Assembly: GCF_030816615.1 (NCBI RefSeq) | Contig: NZ_JAUSYD010000001.1 | Span: 5,044,501-5,108,500, forward strand | DNA: 64,000 nt | Direction: 5' to 3' | Source of the DNA: Streptomyces sp. B1I3 | GTDB taxonomy: Bacteria > Actinomycetota > Actinomycetes > Streptomycetales > Streptomycetaceae | Shown here: in pieces, positions 46,353 through 54,679 of the stretch | Layout of the letters: every line of letters starts with the position of its first letter | How positions within the stretch are numbered: the stretch's first letter is position 1 | The notes under the pieces: generated by a model | Database searches by the model: none | The model's input: the letters and a program-made list of their open reading frames with translations, nothing else | What the model was told of the DNA's origin: nothing | Program-made: the position numbers and the translations under genes

Positions 46353-46745
46353 CTACAAGGACAGCGGTGGCCGGTAGGAAGAGGCTAAGTCGTTACCGTC
46401 TCGGCTCGACTCGGTTGCGGCAGGGAAGTGGCTGACGTCGATCCCTGCAGCCGCAATGCGGCGGGCGATGTGCGACAGCGTGCCGGTCGCCGGTGTCGCA
46501 CCCAGCTCGAGGACGACCTCGCGCAGCGATGACGACGATGTCGCAGCAGCGGCGATGGCTGCGTCGGGATACTTACGCCATGGGCTCCGCTGCTTGAAGT
46601 GGCCTGTGTCGAGACCGAGCTCCGCGACCTTGCCCTTGAGGACGCGGTGTCTCCCGCCACTCTTCTTCAAGCCCGAACGCCGCATGAGGTCCGTCCAGTT
46701 GCTCGCCGCTGCCACAGCCGGTGCGAGCCTCGCTGGGTCGTACAC
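46353..46745 (-). CDS. Truncated HNH-endonuclease-like protein (DNA-binding repeats only)
   Basis: This 130-aa protein has two repeats of about 50 aa, each ending I/LDxxHF (LGLDTGHFKQRS and AGIDVSHFPAA), with LxAAVAAASNWTDLMRRSGLKK and AAIAAAATSSSSLREVVLELG helices. These repeats precede HNH nuclease domains in phage- and plasmid-type Streptomyces proteins as I remember them. No HNH (Cys/His zinc or HNH) part follows: the ORF stops 14 bp before the tRNA-Leu 5' end. The final 20 residues look unrelated and include a rare TTA codon (46388-46386). It is probably a broken remnant of a mobile gene. Function as it stands is unlikely. Confidence 0.6.
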   Translation of the reverse strand: MYDPARLAPAVAAASNWTDLMRRSGLKKSGGRHRVLKGKVAELGLDTGHFKQRSPWRKYPDAAIAAAATSSSSLREVVLELGATPATGTLSHIARRIAAAGIDVSHFPAATESSRDGNDLASSYRPPLSL

Positions 46746-46847
46746 CTCGGACGTCCTGCCTCCGCATCCGGCCGCGCGTTCGCGGCCTCGTACGGAGCAA
46801 CGAACCGCTTATCGGATGGTCTCGTCCACAATGCGATGAGATGCGGA

Positions 46848-46886
46848 AGGGCCCGTACCGCGTCGGGGGAAAGCGGTACGGGCCCT
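46848..46886 (-). terminator. Terminator after MFS symporter
   Basis: AGGGCCCGTACCGC pairs perfectly (14 bp) with GCGGTACGGGCCCT over an 11-nt loop, 15 bp downstream of the MFS stop on the minus strand. Confidence 0.85.
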
Positions 46887-46901
46887 GGCGTGCGGGGTGT
46901 G

Positions 46902-48398
46902 TCAGAACTTCGGGTCGGGGCTCTGGGCGTGGACCAGTTCCGCTGCTTCTTCTTCCGTCTCCACCGAGGGCGGGGAGCCGGCGAGGGGCTTGTTGGCGGT
47001 CTCCTTCATGCAGGCCACCGCGATCACGCCGACCAGGGCCGCCGCCATCGCGTAGTACGCCGGCATGAGGTTCGAGCCGGACCAGCTGATCAGGGCCGTG
47101 ATCACGAGCGGGGTCGTGCCGCCGAAGATCGAGGCCGAGAGGTTGTAGCCGACCGACAGGGATCCGTAGCGGACGTTCGTCGGGAACAGTGCGGGCAGGG
47201 CGGCGGACATCGTGCCCAGCATGCAGACCAGCGAGAGGCCCAGCATCAGCATGCCGACGGTGATCGCCGGGATGCTGCCCTGGCGGATCAGGAGGAAGGC
47301 CGGCAGGGACAGGAACAGGAAGCCGAGCATCCCGGCCATCAGCAGCGGCTTGCGGCCGAACCGGTCGGAGAGCTTGCCGAACCGGCTGATGACCAGCATC
47401 AGGAAGACCATGACGGCGAGCAGGATGAGCAGACCGTGGGTCTCGCTGTAGCCGAGCTCGTCGGAGAGGTACGTGGGCATGTACGACAGCAGCATGTAGT
47501 CGGCGATGTTGTACGCGCCGACCAGGGCGATGCACAGGAGCAGCGTCGGCCAGTACTGCCGGAAGATCTTGGCGAGGTCGCCCTTGGCGGTGGACTCGAC
47601 GTGGTCGGCGGCCTCGGTGGCGTGGGTGGTGCCGCCCTCCAGCTTCTGGAAGGCGGGGGTCTCGTCCAGGCGCAGTCGCAGGTAGAGGCCGACCAGGCCG
47701 AGGGGACCGGCGACGAGGAACGGGATGCGCCAGCCCCAGGACTCCATCTGGCCGGTGTCGAGCAGGGCGTACAGGAGGGTGACGAGCCCCGCGGCACCGA
47801 CGTATCCGGCGAGGGTGCCGAACTCGAGGAAGCTGCCGAAGAAGCCGCGGCGCTTGTCGGGGGCGTACTCGGCGATGAAGGTGGAGGCGCCGCCGTACTC
47901 ACCGCCGGTGGAGAAGCCCTGCAGCATACGGAAGAAGATGAGCAGGACCGCGGCCCAGACGCCGATCGTGCCGTGGGAGGGGATCAGGCCGATCGCGAAG
48001 GTGCCGATCGCCATGAGGATCATGGTGAGGGCGAGGACCTTCTTCCGGCCGATCTTGTCGCCCATGGGCCCGAAGAACATTCCCCCGAGTGGCCGTACGA
48101 GGAAGGCCACGGCGAAGGTCGCGAACGAGGAGAGGAGCTGGGTGGTGTCGTTGCCCGACGGGAAGAAGACGTGCCCGATGGTGACGGCCAGGTAGGAGTA
48201 GATACCGAAGTCGAACCATTCCATGGCGTTACCGAGCGAGGCCGCCCTCACCGCGCGCTTGACCGCCTGGTCGTCGGTGATCGTGATGTCCGTCCGACGG
48301 AGCCGGGGGTTCTGCCGCTTCCTGATGGCACGGAAGAGCGCAGGATGCCGTTTGACCGCGTCCGGGTCGGCCGCCTGTTGGGGGTCGGAGGCCGCCAT
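46902..48398 (-). CDS. MFS metabolite:H+ symporter (ProP/ShiA/KgtP type)
   Basis: The 498-aa, 12-helix transporter shows the hallmarks of the MHS subfamily: SLGNAMEWFDFGIYSYLAV at helix 1, VRPLGGMFFGPMGDKIGRKKVL (motif A), RMLQGFSTGGEYGGASTFIAEY and DKRRGFFGSFLEFG. Members import proline/betaine, 2-oxoglutarate, citrate or shikimate with protons. A 55-aa polar N-terminal head is longer than in E. coli ProP. No C-terminal coiled coil typical of osmosensing ProP is obvious. The substrate is not determined. Confidence 0.92.
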   Translation of the reverse strand: MAASDPQQAADPDAVKRHPALFRAIRKRQNPRLRRTDITITDDQAVKRAVRAASLGNAMEWFDFGIYSYLAVTIGHVFFPSGNDTTQLLSSFATFAVAFLVRPLGGMFFGPMGDKIGRKKVLALTMILMAIGTFAIGLIPSHGTIGVWAAVLLIFFRMLQGFSTGGEYGGASTFIAEYAPDKRRGFFGSFLEFGTLAGYVGAAGLVTLLYALLDTGQMESWGWRIPFLVAGPLGLVGLYLRLRLDETPAFQKLEGGTTHATEAADHVESTAKGDLAKIFRQYWPTLLLCIALVGAYNIADYMLLSYMPTYLSDELGYSETHGLLILLAVMVFLMLVISRFGKLSDRFGRKPLLMAGMLGFLFLSLPAFLLIRQGSIPAITVGMLMLGLSLVCMLGTMSAALPALFPTNVRYGSLSVGYNLSASIFGGTTPLVITALISWSGSNLMPAYYAMAAALVGVIAVACMKETANKPLAGSPPSVETEEEAAELVHAQSPDPKF

Positions 48399-48534
48399 GG
48401 CCGGTTCCTTTCCTCGACGGGAGTTCCAGGAAAGGCTTCTGCGCCGTCATGGCGTGCGCAAACCGAATCGATGGGCGATTGGGACGTCGATCACACCGGT
48501 CGCATGTTTCCGGCCATGGCGCGCCCGGTCGGTC

Positions 48535-49002
48535 TCAGATGCCGAGATCCTTGATGATCTTCGCTACGTGCCCGGTCGCCTTGACGTTGTAGAGGGCCCG
48601 CTCCACCTTGCCCTCTTCGTCGACCACGATCGTGGACCGGATGACCCCTGTCACCACTTTGCCGTAGAGCTTCTTCTCCCCGTACGCGCCGTAGGCCTCC
48701 AGCGTCTCCTTGGAGGGGTCGCCGACCAGGGTGACCTTGAGGTCCTCCTTCTCGCGGAACTTCGCGAGCTTCTCCGGCTTGTCGGGGGACACGCCGATGA
48801 CGTCGTATCCGGCGCCGGCGAGGAGCGCGAGGTTGTCGGTGAAGTCGCAGGCCTGCTTGGTGCAACCAGGGGTAAGTGCCGCGGGGTAGAAGTAGACGAT
48901 GACCTTGCGGCCCTTGCGGTCCGCGAGCGACACCTCGTTGCCGTCGGCGTCCGGAAGGGTGAAGGCGGGGGCGGTGTCGCCGGCCTGGAGTCGCTCGCTC
49001 AT
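48535..49002 (-). CDS. bcp: Thiol peroxidase (peroxiredoxin Bcp/PrxQ)
   Basis: This 155-aa cytosolic peroxiredoxin reduces hydroperoxides with thioredoxin. Peroxidatic Cys47 lies in PAALTPGCTKQACDF and the resolving Cys52 is 5 residues on, the arrangement of the atypical two-Cys PrxQ group. GVSPDKPEKLAKFREK and VIRSTIVVDEEGKV are also typical. ATG 49002 (MSERLQAGDTAP) with GAGGAGAGAC upstream is used instead of a longer start. Confidence 0.95.
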   Translation of the reverse strand: MSERLQAGDTAPAFTLPDADGNEVSLADRKGRKVIVYFYPAALTPGCTKQACDFTDNLALLAGAGYDVIGVSPDKPEKLAKFREKEDLKVTLVGDPSKETLEAYGAYGEKKLYGKVVTGVIRSTIVVDEEGKVERALYNVKATGHVAKIIKDLGI

Positions 49003-49131
49003 GTCTCTCCTCGAGTGGCACACGGACTGTGTGGGACCGAGCGTAATAGGGGGTGCCGCCGGGTGTTGGGGCGGCCGAGCTGACAGACTGTCGATGAAGG
49101 TTTACCCGACGACGACCACGGAGGCGGCGCA

Positions 49132-49452
49132 GTGTCGGATACCAGGACCCCTGCGCAGATCGAGGCGGACATCATCAGCAGGCGCGAGCAGCTTGCCGTG
49201 GTGCTGGACGAGATCGGGGTGCGGATGCACCCGAAGACGATGATCGGTGACGCGAAGGCCAGGGTGGCCTCGACGGTGGACCGGACGGCCGGGCGTGCGT
49301 TCGTGGCGGTGAACCGGACGGTGTCGGACGTGAGGGCGCAGTTCGTGTCGGAGGACGGTTCGCCGCGCCTGGAGCGGGTGATCCCCGCGGCGCTGGTGGT
49401 CGCGGGAGCGGTGGCGCTGCTGACGGTGTCGGTGCGGAGCAGGAAGCGCTGA
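49132..49452 (+). CDS. DUF3618-family membrane protein
   Basis: This 106-aa protein starts at GTG (VSDTRTPAQIEADIISRREQL). The N-terminal half matches DUF3618 (TPAQIEADI..R.QLA...DEI). A helical middle section leads to a C-terminal membrane helix (about 84-102, VIPAALVVAGAVALLTVSV) with basic end RSRKR. It is tail-anchored with the bulk in the cytosol. Function is unknown; it is found beside bcp in other Streptomyces as I recall. Confidence 0.9.
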   Translation: MSDTRTPAQIEADIISRREQLAVVLDEIGVRMHPKTMIGDAKARVASTVDRTAGRAFVAVNRTVSDVRAQFVSEDGSPRLERVIPAALVVAGAVALLTVSVRSRKR

Positions 49453-49512
49453 GGCCCTGTCCCCGGCTGCCCGGGGGCGTGGGGTGGGGCGTGGGCAGGT
49501 AGATTTTCGGGC

Positions 49513-49866
49513 GTGAGCGACAACGGCGTGAGCCAGAACCCCGACGACAAGCTGCCCATCCGCATGCTGCACGACCGTGTGCTGGTCCGGTCCGATACGC
49601 CGGAGGGTGAGCGGCGGTCGGGCGGCGGCATTCTGATTCCGGCGACGGCTGCGGTCGGCCGGCGTCTGGCGTGGGCCGCGGTGGTCGCGGTGGGTCAGAA
49701 CGTGCGGACGGTCGAGCCGGGTGACCGGGTGCTGTACGACCCCGAGGACCGCGCGGAGGTCGAGGTGCGGGGCGTGGCCTACGTGCTGATGCGGGAGCGC
49801 GATCTGCACGCGGTGGCGGCGGACCGGTTCGAGGGGTCCGTGGACTCGACGGGCCTGTACCTGTAG
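49513..49866 (+). CDS. Orphan GroES-like co-chaperonin paralogue
   Basis: The 117-aa protein has a GroES beta-barrel: IRMLHDRVLVRSDTPEGERRS, GGGILIPATAAVG, VAVGQNVRTVEPGDRVLYDPED and YVLMRERDLHAV. The mobile loop (ERRSGGGIL) keeps GGIL but lacks the usual TxxSAGGIVL spacing. A 15-aa C-terminal extension follows. No GroEL gene is adjacent, and true Streptomyces groES lies elsewhere, so this is a divergent extra copy. Partner unknown. A terminator follows 27 bp after the stop. Confidence 0.9.
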   Translation: MSDNGVSQNPDDKLPIRMLHDRVLVRSDTPEGERRSGGGILIPATAAVGRRLAWAAVVAVGQNVRTVEPGDRVLYDPEDRAEVEVRGVAYVLMRERDLHAVAADRFEGSVDSTGLYL

Positions 49867-49893
49867 GAGAGGCCGACTCAGCGGCTGACGGTG

Positions 49894-49919
49894 GGCCTGG
49901 TGACCGTTGTCACCAGGCC
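49894..49919 (+). terminator. Terminator between GroES-like gene and guanidine riboswitch
   Basis: GGCCTGGTGAC pairs perfectly (11 bp) with GTCACCAGGCC over a CGTT loop and is followed by a T-rich run (TTTCGCTGTTTTTTG), rare in this genome and a classical intrinsic terminator. Confidence 0.88.
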
Positions 49920-49947
49920 TTTCGCTGTTTTTTGCTACGGTGGGGGA

Positions 49948-49990
49948 CCCCGACGAGACGCGCCGTACCGGGTTTCCGCAAAGACGACGC
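49948..49990 (+). promoter_or_regulatory. Guanidine-III riboswitch
   Basis: The stretch contains CCCGACGAG, GCGCCGTACCGGG, GCAAAGACGACGC in order, matching the ykkC-III/guanidine-III consensus (CGACGAG..GCGCCGTACC..GACAAGACG). The elements that form the pseudoknot and the guanidinium pocket are in the right order. It lies 40 bp upstream of a Gdx/SugE exporter, the usual target. Binding of guanidine should free the ribosome site (GGAGGTG at 50019-50025), which could pair with the upstream strand. Confidence 0.9.
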
Positions 49991-50029
49991 ACCCGTGTTG
50001 TTCGCGTGTTCCGTCGTGGAGGTGCCGTC

Positions 50030-50350
50030 GTGGCGTGGGTTCTGCTGTTGGTCGCCGGTCTGCTGGAAGTGGCCTGGTCGATCGGGATGAAGTACACCGA
50101 GGGGTTCACCCGGCTGTGGCCGAGTGTGTTCACCGGGCTCGGGATCGTAGCCAGCATGGTGCTGCTGTCGCAGGCGGCGAAGACGCTGCCGATCGGCACG
50201 GCGTACGGGGTGTGGGTCGGGATCGGTGCGGCGGGCGCGGCGGTACTGGGCATGGTGGTGCTGCACGAGCCGGTGACGGCGGCCCGGATCTTCTTCGTCT
50301 GTCTGCTGCTGGTGGCCGTGGTGGGGTTGAAGGCGACGTCCGGGCACTGA
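50030..50350 (+). CDS. gdx: Guanidinium exporter Gdx (SMR family, SugE type)
   Basis: The 106-aa four-helix protein is a small multidrug-resistance family member. The key Glu lies in VAGLLEVAWSIGMKYTEGF, and PIGTAYGVWVGIGAAGA and ATSGH end are typical of the SugE/Gdx guanidinium subgroup rather than EmrE (guanidinium:H+ antiport). GTG 50030 is chosen because it gives a normal first helix and lies 4 nt after GGAGGTG. The guanidine-III riboswitch upstream confirms the substrate. Confidence 0.95.
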   Translation: MAWVLLLVAGLLEVAWSIGMKYTEGFTRLWPSVFTGLGIVASMVLLSQAAKTLPIGTAYGVWVGIGAAGAAVLGMVVLHEPVTAARIFFVCLLLVAVVGLKATSGH

Positions 50351-50358
50351 CGCCCCGC

Positions 50359-52767
50359 TCAGTGGCGGGGGGCGGCGGTGCTCCGGGTGGGGGCGGCTTC
50401 CCGGCCTCCCGGGTCGGTTTCCCGGCCCCTCGGGGCGGGCGCCGCCGGCGCCGCAGGGGTCGCGGAGACGGTGCCCCGGCCTTTCGGGGTCGGGGTGGCG
50501 GGTGCTCCGCCGGCCGGGGGGCCGGGAGTGGCCCCGGGCGGGTGCTCGATGGTGGGGGCCTTGGTGGGCCTGGTGGTGCGGTCGCCTGACCGTCGCCCGG
50601 CGGGGGAGTCGGTGTCGCCGCCTTCGGCCTCTTCGGTGTCCCCGGGCCCCTCCGAGGCCCCGGATTCGTCCGGCTCCGGCTCCTCGGGGCCTTCGTCGGC
50701 CTCCAGCTCGAAGCCCTGTACCTCGCTGTCTTCCAGTGCCGCGCGGGTGTAGGCGCCCCACGTCTGGGCGGGGGCGCCGCCGCCGTTCATCCGGGCGAGG
50801 CCGAGGGCTCCGTAGAGCGGTTTCTGGACACCGGTGTCGGGGTCCTGCCCCATGACGGCGATGACGGTGGCGAGGTCGGGGGTGTAGCCGGCGAACCAGG
50901 CCGCGCGGTCCTCCTCGGCGGTGCCCGTCTTGCCGGCGGCGGGCCGGCCCGCCGCCTGGGCGGCGGTTCCGGTGCCGCCCTTGACCACGCTCAGCAGGAC
51001 GGAGGTGGTGGTGTCGGCGGCTTCGCGGCTGACGGCCTGGCGGGTGGTCCTGGCGGGGAGTTCGAGGGCGGTGCCGTTCTTGCTGATCTTCGCGACGAGG
51101 GTGTGGGGCCGCTGTCTGCCGTGGTCGGCGAGGGTGGCGTAGGCGGAGGCCATGTCGACGACGCTGGCGGTGGCGGGGCCGAGGGCGATCGAGGGGGTGG
51201 CGGTGAGGTCGGGGGTGTCCCGGGGGATGCCGAGGGCGATCGCGGTGTCCTTGACCTCGGCGGGGCCGATGTCCTGGGCCATCTGGGCGTAGACGGCGTT
51301 GACGGATTTGTCGGTGGCTTCGCGGACGGTGATGGAGCCGTAGTCGACGTCGTCCTCGTTGGCCGGGGAGTACCCGGTGGAGCCGGTGGCGCTCTGGACG
51401 GTGCGTTCGTTGGTGCCGTCGTAGCGGGTGTTGGGGGTGATGGCACGGCCGCCCTGGGTGGTGGAGCCGTTGGCGAGGGCGGCGGCGAGGACGAAGGGCT
51501 TGAAGGTGGAGCCGACCTGGTAGTCGCGGCGGGTGGCGTTGTTGACGTACTGCCTGGTGTAGTCGACGCCCCCGTAGAGGGCGACGACGTGGCCGGTGGC
51601 GGGGTCGATGGAGGCGCCGCCGGCGCGGACGTTGCGGTCGGCCTCGCGGTCGTCGCTGGTCTTGGACAGGACGTTGTCCTCGACGGCTTCGACGAGGGCG
51701 TCCTGCTTGTCCTTGTGGAGGGTGGTGGTGATGCGGTAGCCGCCGGTGGCCAGGGTCCTGCCGTCGATGATCTTGTTGTCGGCGAGGTAGGCCTCGACGG
51801 CCCGGACGATGTAGCCGCGCTGGCCGGAGAGGGCGGTGGCGGGCTTGGCCTCGTCGGGGACGGGGAAGGTCATGGCCTTGCGTGCGGAGCGGGTGAGCCA
51901 GTCCTGCTTGACCATGCCGTCCAGTACGTAGTCCCAGCGGGCGAGCACGGCCTTCTTGTTCTCCGGGTGGGAGACGACGTCGTAGTTGCTGGGGGAGTTG
52001 AGCAGGGAGGCGAGGTAGGCGCCCTCGCCGGCGTCGAGGTCCTCGACGTCCTTGCCGTAGTAGGCGTGGGCGGCGGCCTGGATGCCGTAGGCGTTGCGGC
52101 CGAAGTAGCTGGTGTTGAGGTAGCCCTCGAGGATGTCGTCCTTGCTCTGTTCCCGGTCGAGCTTGATCGAGATGAAGAACTCCTTCGCCTTGCGGACGAC
52201 GGTCTGTTCCTGGCCGAGGTAGTAGTTCTTGACGTACTGCTGGGTGATGGTGGAGCCGCCCTGGCGTCCCTTGCCGGTGAGGGTGTTCCAGCCGGCGCGG
52301 ATGGTCGCCTTGATGTCGATGGCGTCCTCGGAGTAGAAGTCGCGGTCCTCGGCGGCGAGGACCGCGTGCTGGATGGTGCGGGGGATGCGGCCCAGTGGGA
52401 CCTTCTCGCGGTTGATCTCGCCGTCCCGGGCGATGACGTTCTTCCCGTCCTCGTACAGGTAGACGTTGGCCTGGGCGGTCGCGGTGGCGTTGGCGGCGGG
52501 GATGTCGATGAGCTGGTAGCCGGCGACGAATCCGCCGACGAGGAGCAGGGCCAGAAGGAGGACGCCGCCGAGGACCATCCGCCAGGTGGGGACCGCCCGG
52601 CGCCAGCCGGTTCGCTTGGGGCGTTTCGTGCGCCCCTTCTTCTCGGGCACGCCGTCCTCGCCCGGAGGCTCCGGGGTGGGGGGCGCGGCCGAGGGGTCCC
52701 GGGGGACCCAGCCTTCGGGGCCCTGCTGACCAGGGTCTGAGCTGTGCTGCGGTGGCTCGTGGCTCAT
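50359..52767 (-). CDS. Class A penicillin-binding protein (glycosyltransferase/transpeptidase)
   Basis: This 802-aa bifunctional peptidoglycan synthase has a Pro-rich cytosolic head, a basic stretch and one membrane helix (about 68-92). The GT51 domain (about 120-300) has catalytic Glu in AAEDRDFYSEDAID and GGSTITQQYVKN. The transpeptidase domain (about 380-680) has the active Ser in GSTFKPFVLA (SxxK), SVN, and KTGTAEED. The long C-terminal tail (about 700-802) is Glu/Pro/Ser-rich and disordered. The start ATG 52767 is preferred; the same frame is open upstream but in non-protein-like sequence. It is convergent with gdx, 8 bp away. Confidence 0.95.
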   Translation of the reverse strand: MSHEPPQHSSDPGQQGPEGWVPRDPSAAPPTPEPPGEDGVPEKKGRTKRPKRTGWRRAVPTWRMVLGGVLLLALLLVGGFVAGYQLIDIPAANATATAQANVYLYEDGKNVIARDGEINREKVPLGRIPRTIQHAVLAAEDRDFYSEDAIDIKATIRAGWNTLTGKGRQGGSTITQQYVKNYYLGQEQTVVRKAKEFFISIKLDREQSKDDILEGYLNTSYFGRNAYGIQAAAHAYYGKDVEDLDAGEGAYLASLLNSPSNYDVVSHPENKKAVLARWDYVLDGMVKQDWLTRSARKAMTFPVPDEAKPATALSGQRGYIVRAVEAYLADNKIIDGRTLATGGYRITTTLHKDKQDALVEAVEDNVLSKTSDDREADRNVRAGGASIDPATGHVVALYGGVDYTRQYVNNATRRDYQVGSTFKPFVLAAALANGSTTQGGRAITPNTRYDGTNERTVQSATGSTGYSPANEDDVDYGSITVREATDKSVNAVYAQMAQDIGPAEVKDTAIALGIPRDTPDLTATPSIALGPATASVVDMASAYATLADHGRQRPHTLVAKISKNGTALELPARTTRQAVSREAADTTTSVLLSVVKGGTGTAAQAAGRPAAGKTGTAEEDRAAWFAGYTPDLATVIAVMGQDPDTGVQKPLYGALGLARMNGGGAPAQTWGAYTRAALEDSEVQGFELEADEGPEEPEPDESGASEGPGDTEEAEGGDTDSPAGRRSGDRTTRPTKAPTIEHPPGATPGPPAGGAPATPTPKGRGTVSATPAAPAAPAPRGRETDPGGREAAPTRSTAAPRH

Positions 52768-52989
52768 GACGGTGGAGGCTCCTCGACGCCGGGTGATTTT
52801 CCCATATTGCACTTTTTGGGCGGTTAACCCCCGGATCCGATGCGGAAATCGGGTCGCGGCGGCCGTCCGGCGTGGGCTAGGTTCGTTCGCTTTGGTCCTG
52901 CGCGTGGATCGGCGGGCCGACCCGCATGCGGTCCCGCATGCGGCTTCGGGTGGGGCGGTCCCGGCGTGGCCGGGAGGGGAGGGGGACCG

Positions 52990-53790
52990 GTGCGGCTCTA
53001 TGCGGTGGTGGCGGCCGGCGGGTTCCGGCGGTACGCCACGTACCGGGTGGCGACGGCCGCGGGAGTGTTCACCAACACCGTCTTCGGTTTCGTGATGGCG
53101 TACACCTACATGGCCCTGTGGCAGGAGCGTCCGCGGCTCGGCGGGTACGACACGTCGCAGGCGCTGACGTACGTGTGGCTCGGGCAGGCGCTGCTGATGA
53201 CCTGCGCCATGATGGGCGGCGGTTTCGAGGACGAGCTCATGGAGCGGATCCGTACGGGGGACATCGCGGTCGATCTGTACCGGCCGGCCGACCTGCAGCT
53301 GTGGTGGCTGGCCGGAGACCTCGGCCGGGCCGCGTTCCATCTGCTGGGGCGTGGGGTCGTGCCCATGGCGCTGGGGGCGCTGGCCTTCGATCTGGCGCTG
53401 CCCGGCTCCCCGTGGCGGTGGCTGGCCTTCCTGGTGTCGGTGGCGCTGGGCGTGGTGGTCAGTTTCGCCGTGCGGTTCCTCGTCGCGCTGTCGGCCTTCT
53501 GGCTGATGGACGGGGCGGGTGCGATGCAGATGGCGTGGCTCGCCGGGCTGTTCTTCTCGGGGATGCTGCTGCCGCTCAATCTCTTCCCGGGGGCGCTGGG
53601 TGAGGTGGCGCGGGCCCTGCCGTGGTCGTCGCTCCTGCAGGTGCCTGCCGATGTGTTCCTCGGCAGGCACACGGGATGGGACCTGGTGCGGGCGTACGCC
53701 TTCCAGGCCGGGTGGGCGGTTGCGCTGTTGCTGGCGGGGCGGTTGCTGCAGTCGGTGGCGACCAGGAGGGTGGTGGTCCAGGGTGGCTGA
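52990..53790 (+). CDS. ABC-2 type permease (first of two)
   Basis: This 266-aa membrane protein of the DUF990/ABC-2 group has about six helices. It starts GTG 52990 with GGGAGGGGAGGGGG upstream. Cytosolic coupling sequence ELMERIRTGDIAVDLYRPADLQ after helix 2 is typical. It forms an exporter with the next permease and the ATPase, with overlapping or closely spaced genes. Substrate unknown; the group is often annotated as a transporter of drugs or lipids. Confidence 0.9.
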   Translation: MRLYAVVAAGGFRRYATYRVATAAGVFTNTVFGFVMAYTYMALWQERPRLGGYDTSQALTYVWLGQALLMTCAMMGGGFEDELMERIRTGDIAVDLYRPADLQLWWLAGDLGRAAFHLLGRGVVPMALGALAFDLALPGSPWRWLAFLVSVALGVVVSFAVRFLVALSAFWLMDGAGAMQMAWLAGLFFSGMLLPLNLFPGALGEVARALPWSSLLQVPADVFLGRHTGWDLVRAYAFQAGWAVALLLAGRLLQSVATRRVVVQGG

Positions 53791-54670
53791 GACCGAGGCT
53801 GTGCGGGTGGGTGCGGCGGAGGCGGATCGGCGGCCGGAGGGGACCGCGTTCTCCGACCGGTCGCGGCTGGTCGAGGGGGTCCGGGCGTACGGGCTGATCG
53901 TGGCGATGTGGCTGCGGTCGACGTTGGCCTACCGTGCGTCGTTCGTGATGACGACGGTGGGGAACTTCGTCGCGACGGCCTTCGACTTCCTCGCGATCAT
54001 GCTGATGTTCACGCATGTCGACGCGCTGGGCGGCTTCACGCTGCCCGAGATCGCGCTGCTGTACGGGGCGTCGGCGACCGCGTTCGGGCTGTCGGACCTG
54101 GTGCTGGGATCGATGGACCGGCTCGGCCGGCGGGTGCGTGACGGGACGCTCGACACGTTGCTGGTGAGGCCCGTACCGGTTCTGGCGCAGGTGGCGGCGG
54201 ACCGGTTCGCGCTGCGCAGGCTCGGGCGGATCACGCAGGGGCTGCTGGTGCTCGGGTATGCGCTGGTGACGCTGGACGTGGAGTGGACGCCGCTGAAGGT
54301 GGTGATGCTGCCTCTGATGGTGCTGAGCGGGGCGGCGATCTTCGGGGCGGTGTTCGTGGTGGGGGCGGCGTTCCAGTTCTTCGCGCAGGACGCCTCGGAG
54401 GTGCAGAACGCGTTCACGTACGGCGGCACGACGCTGTTGCAGTATCCGCCGTCGATCTTCGCGCAGGACCTGGTGCGCGGGGTGACCTTCGTGGTGCCGC
54501 TGGCGTTCGTGAGCTGGCTGCCGGCGCTGTATGTGCTGGGCCGGGACTACCCCTTGGGGCTGCCGGGGTGGGTGGCGTTCCTGCCGCCGTTGGTGGCCGG
54601 GGCGTCCTGGGTGCTCGCGGGCCTGGCGTGGCGGGTGGGGCTGCGGGCGTACCGCAGCACGGGAAGCTGA
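53783..54670 (+). CDS. ABC-2 type permease (second of two)
   Basis: The 295-aa protein has about six membrane helices. GTG 53783 (VAETEAVRV) overlaps the upstream gene end by 8 nt and gives translational coupling. After a 40-aa polar head come YGLIVAMWLRSTLAYRASFV and helices with the coupling segment GRRVRDGTLDTLLVRPVPV, matching that of the first permease. The two permeases are paralogues of the DUF990-type pair, which act as a heterodimer with one ATPase. Confidence 0.92.
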   Translation: MAETEAVRVGAAEADRRPEGTAFSDRSRLVEGVRAYGLIVAMWLRSTLAYRASFVMTTVGNFVATAFDFLAIMLMFTHVDALGGFTLPEIALLYGASATAFGLSDLVLGSMDRLGRRVRDGTLDTLLVRPVPVLAQVAADRFALRRLGRITQGLLVLGYALVTLDVEWTPLKVVMLPLMVLSGAAIFGAVFVVGAAFQFFAQDASEVQNAFTYGGTTLLQYPPSIFAQDLVRGVTFVVPLAFVSWLPALYVLGRDYPLGLPGWVAFLPPLVAGASWVLAGLAWRVGLRAYRSTGS

Positions 54671-54679
54671 GGGGCGGAT

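Noticed and set aside
52768..53670. Upstream extension of the penicillin-binding protein frame
   Set aside because: The added 300 residues are Arg/His/Gln/Pro-rich and antisense to the first ABC permease; ATG 52767 gives the normal head and membrane helix.
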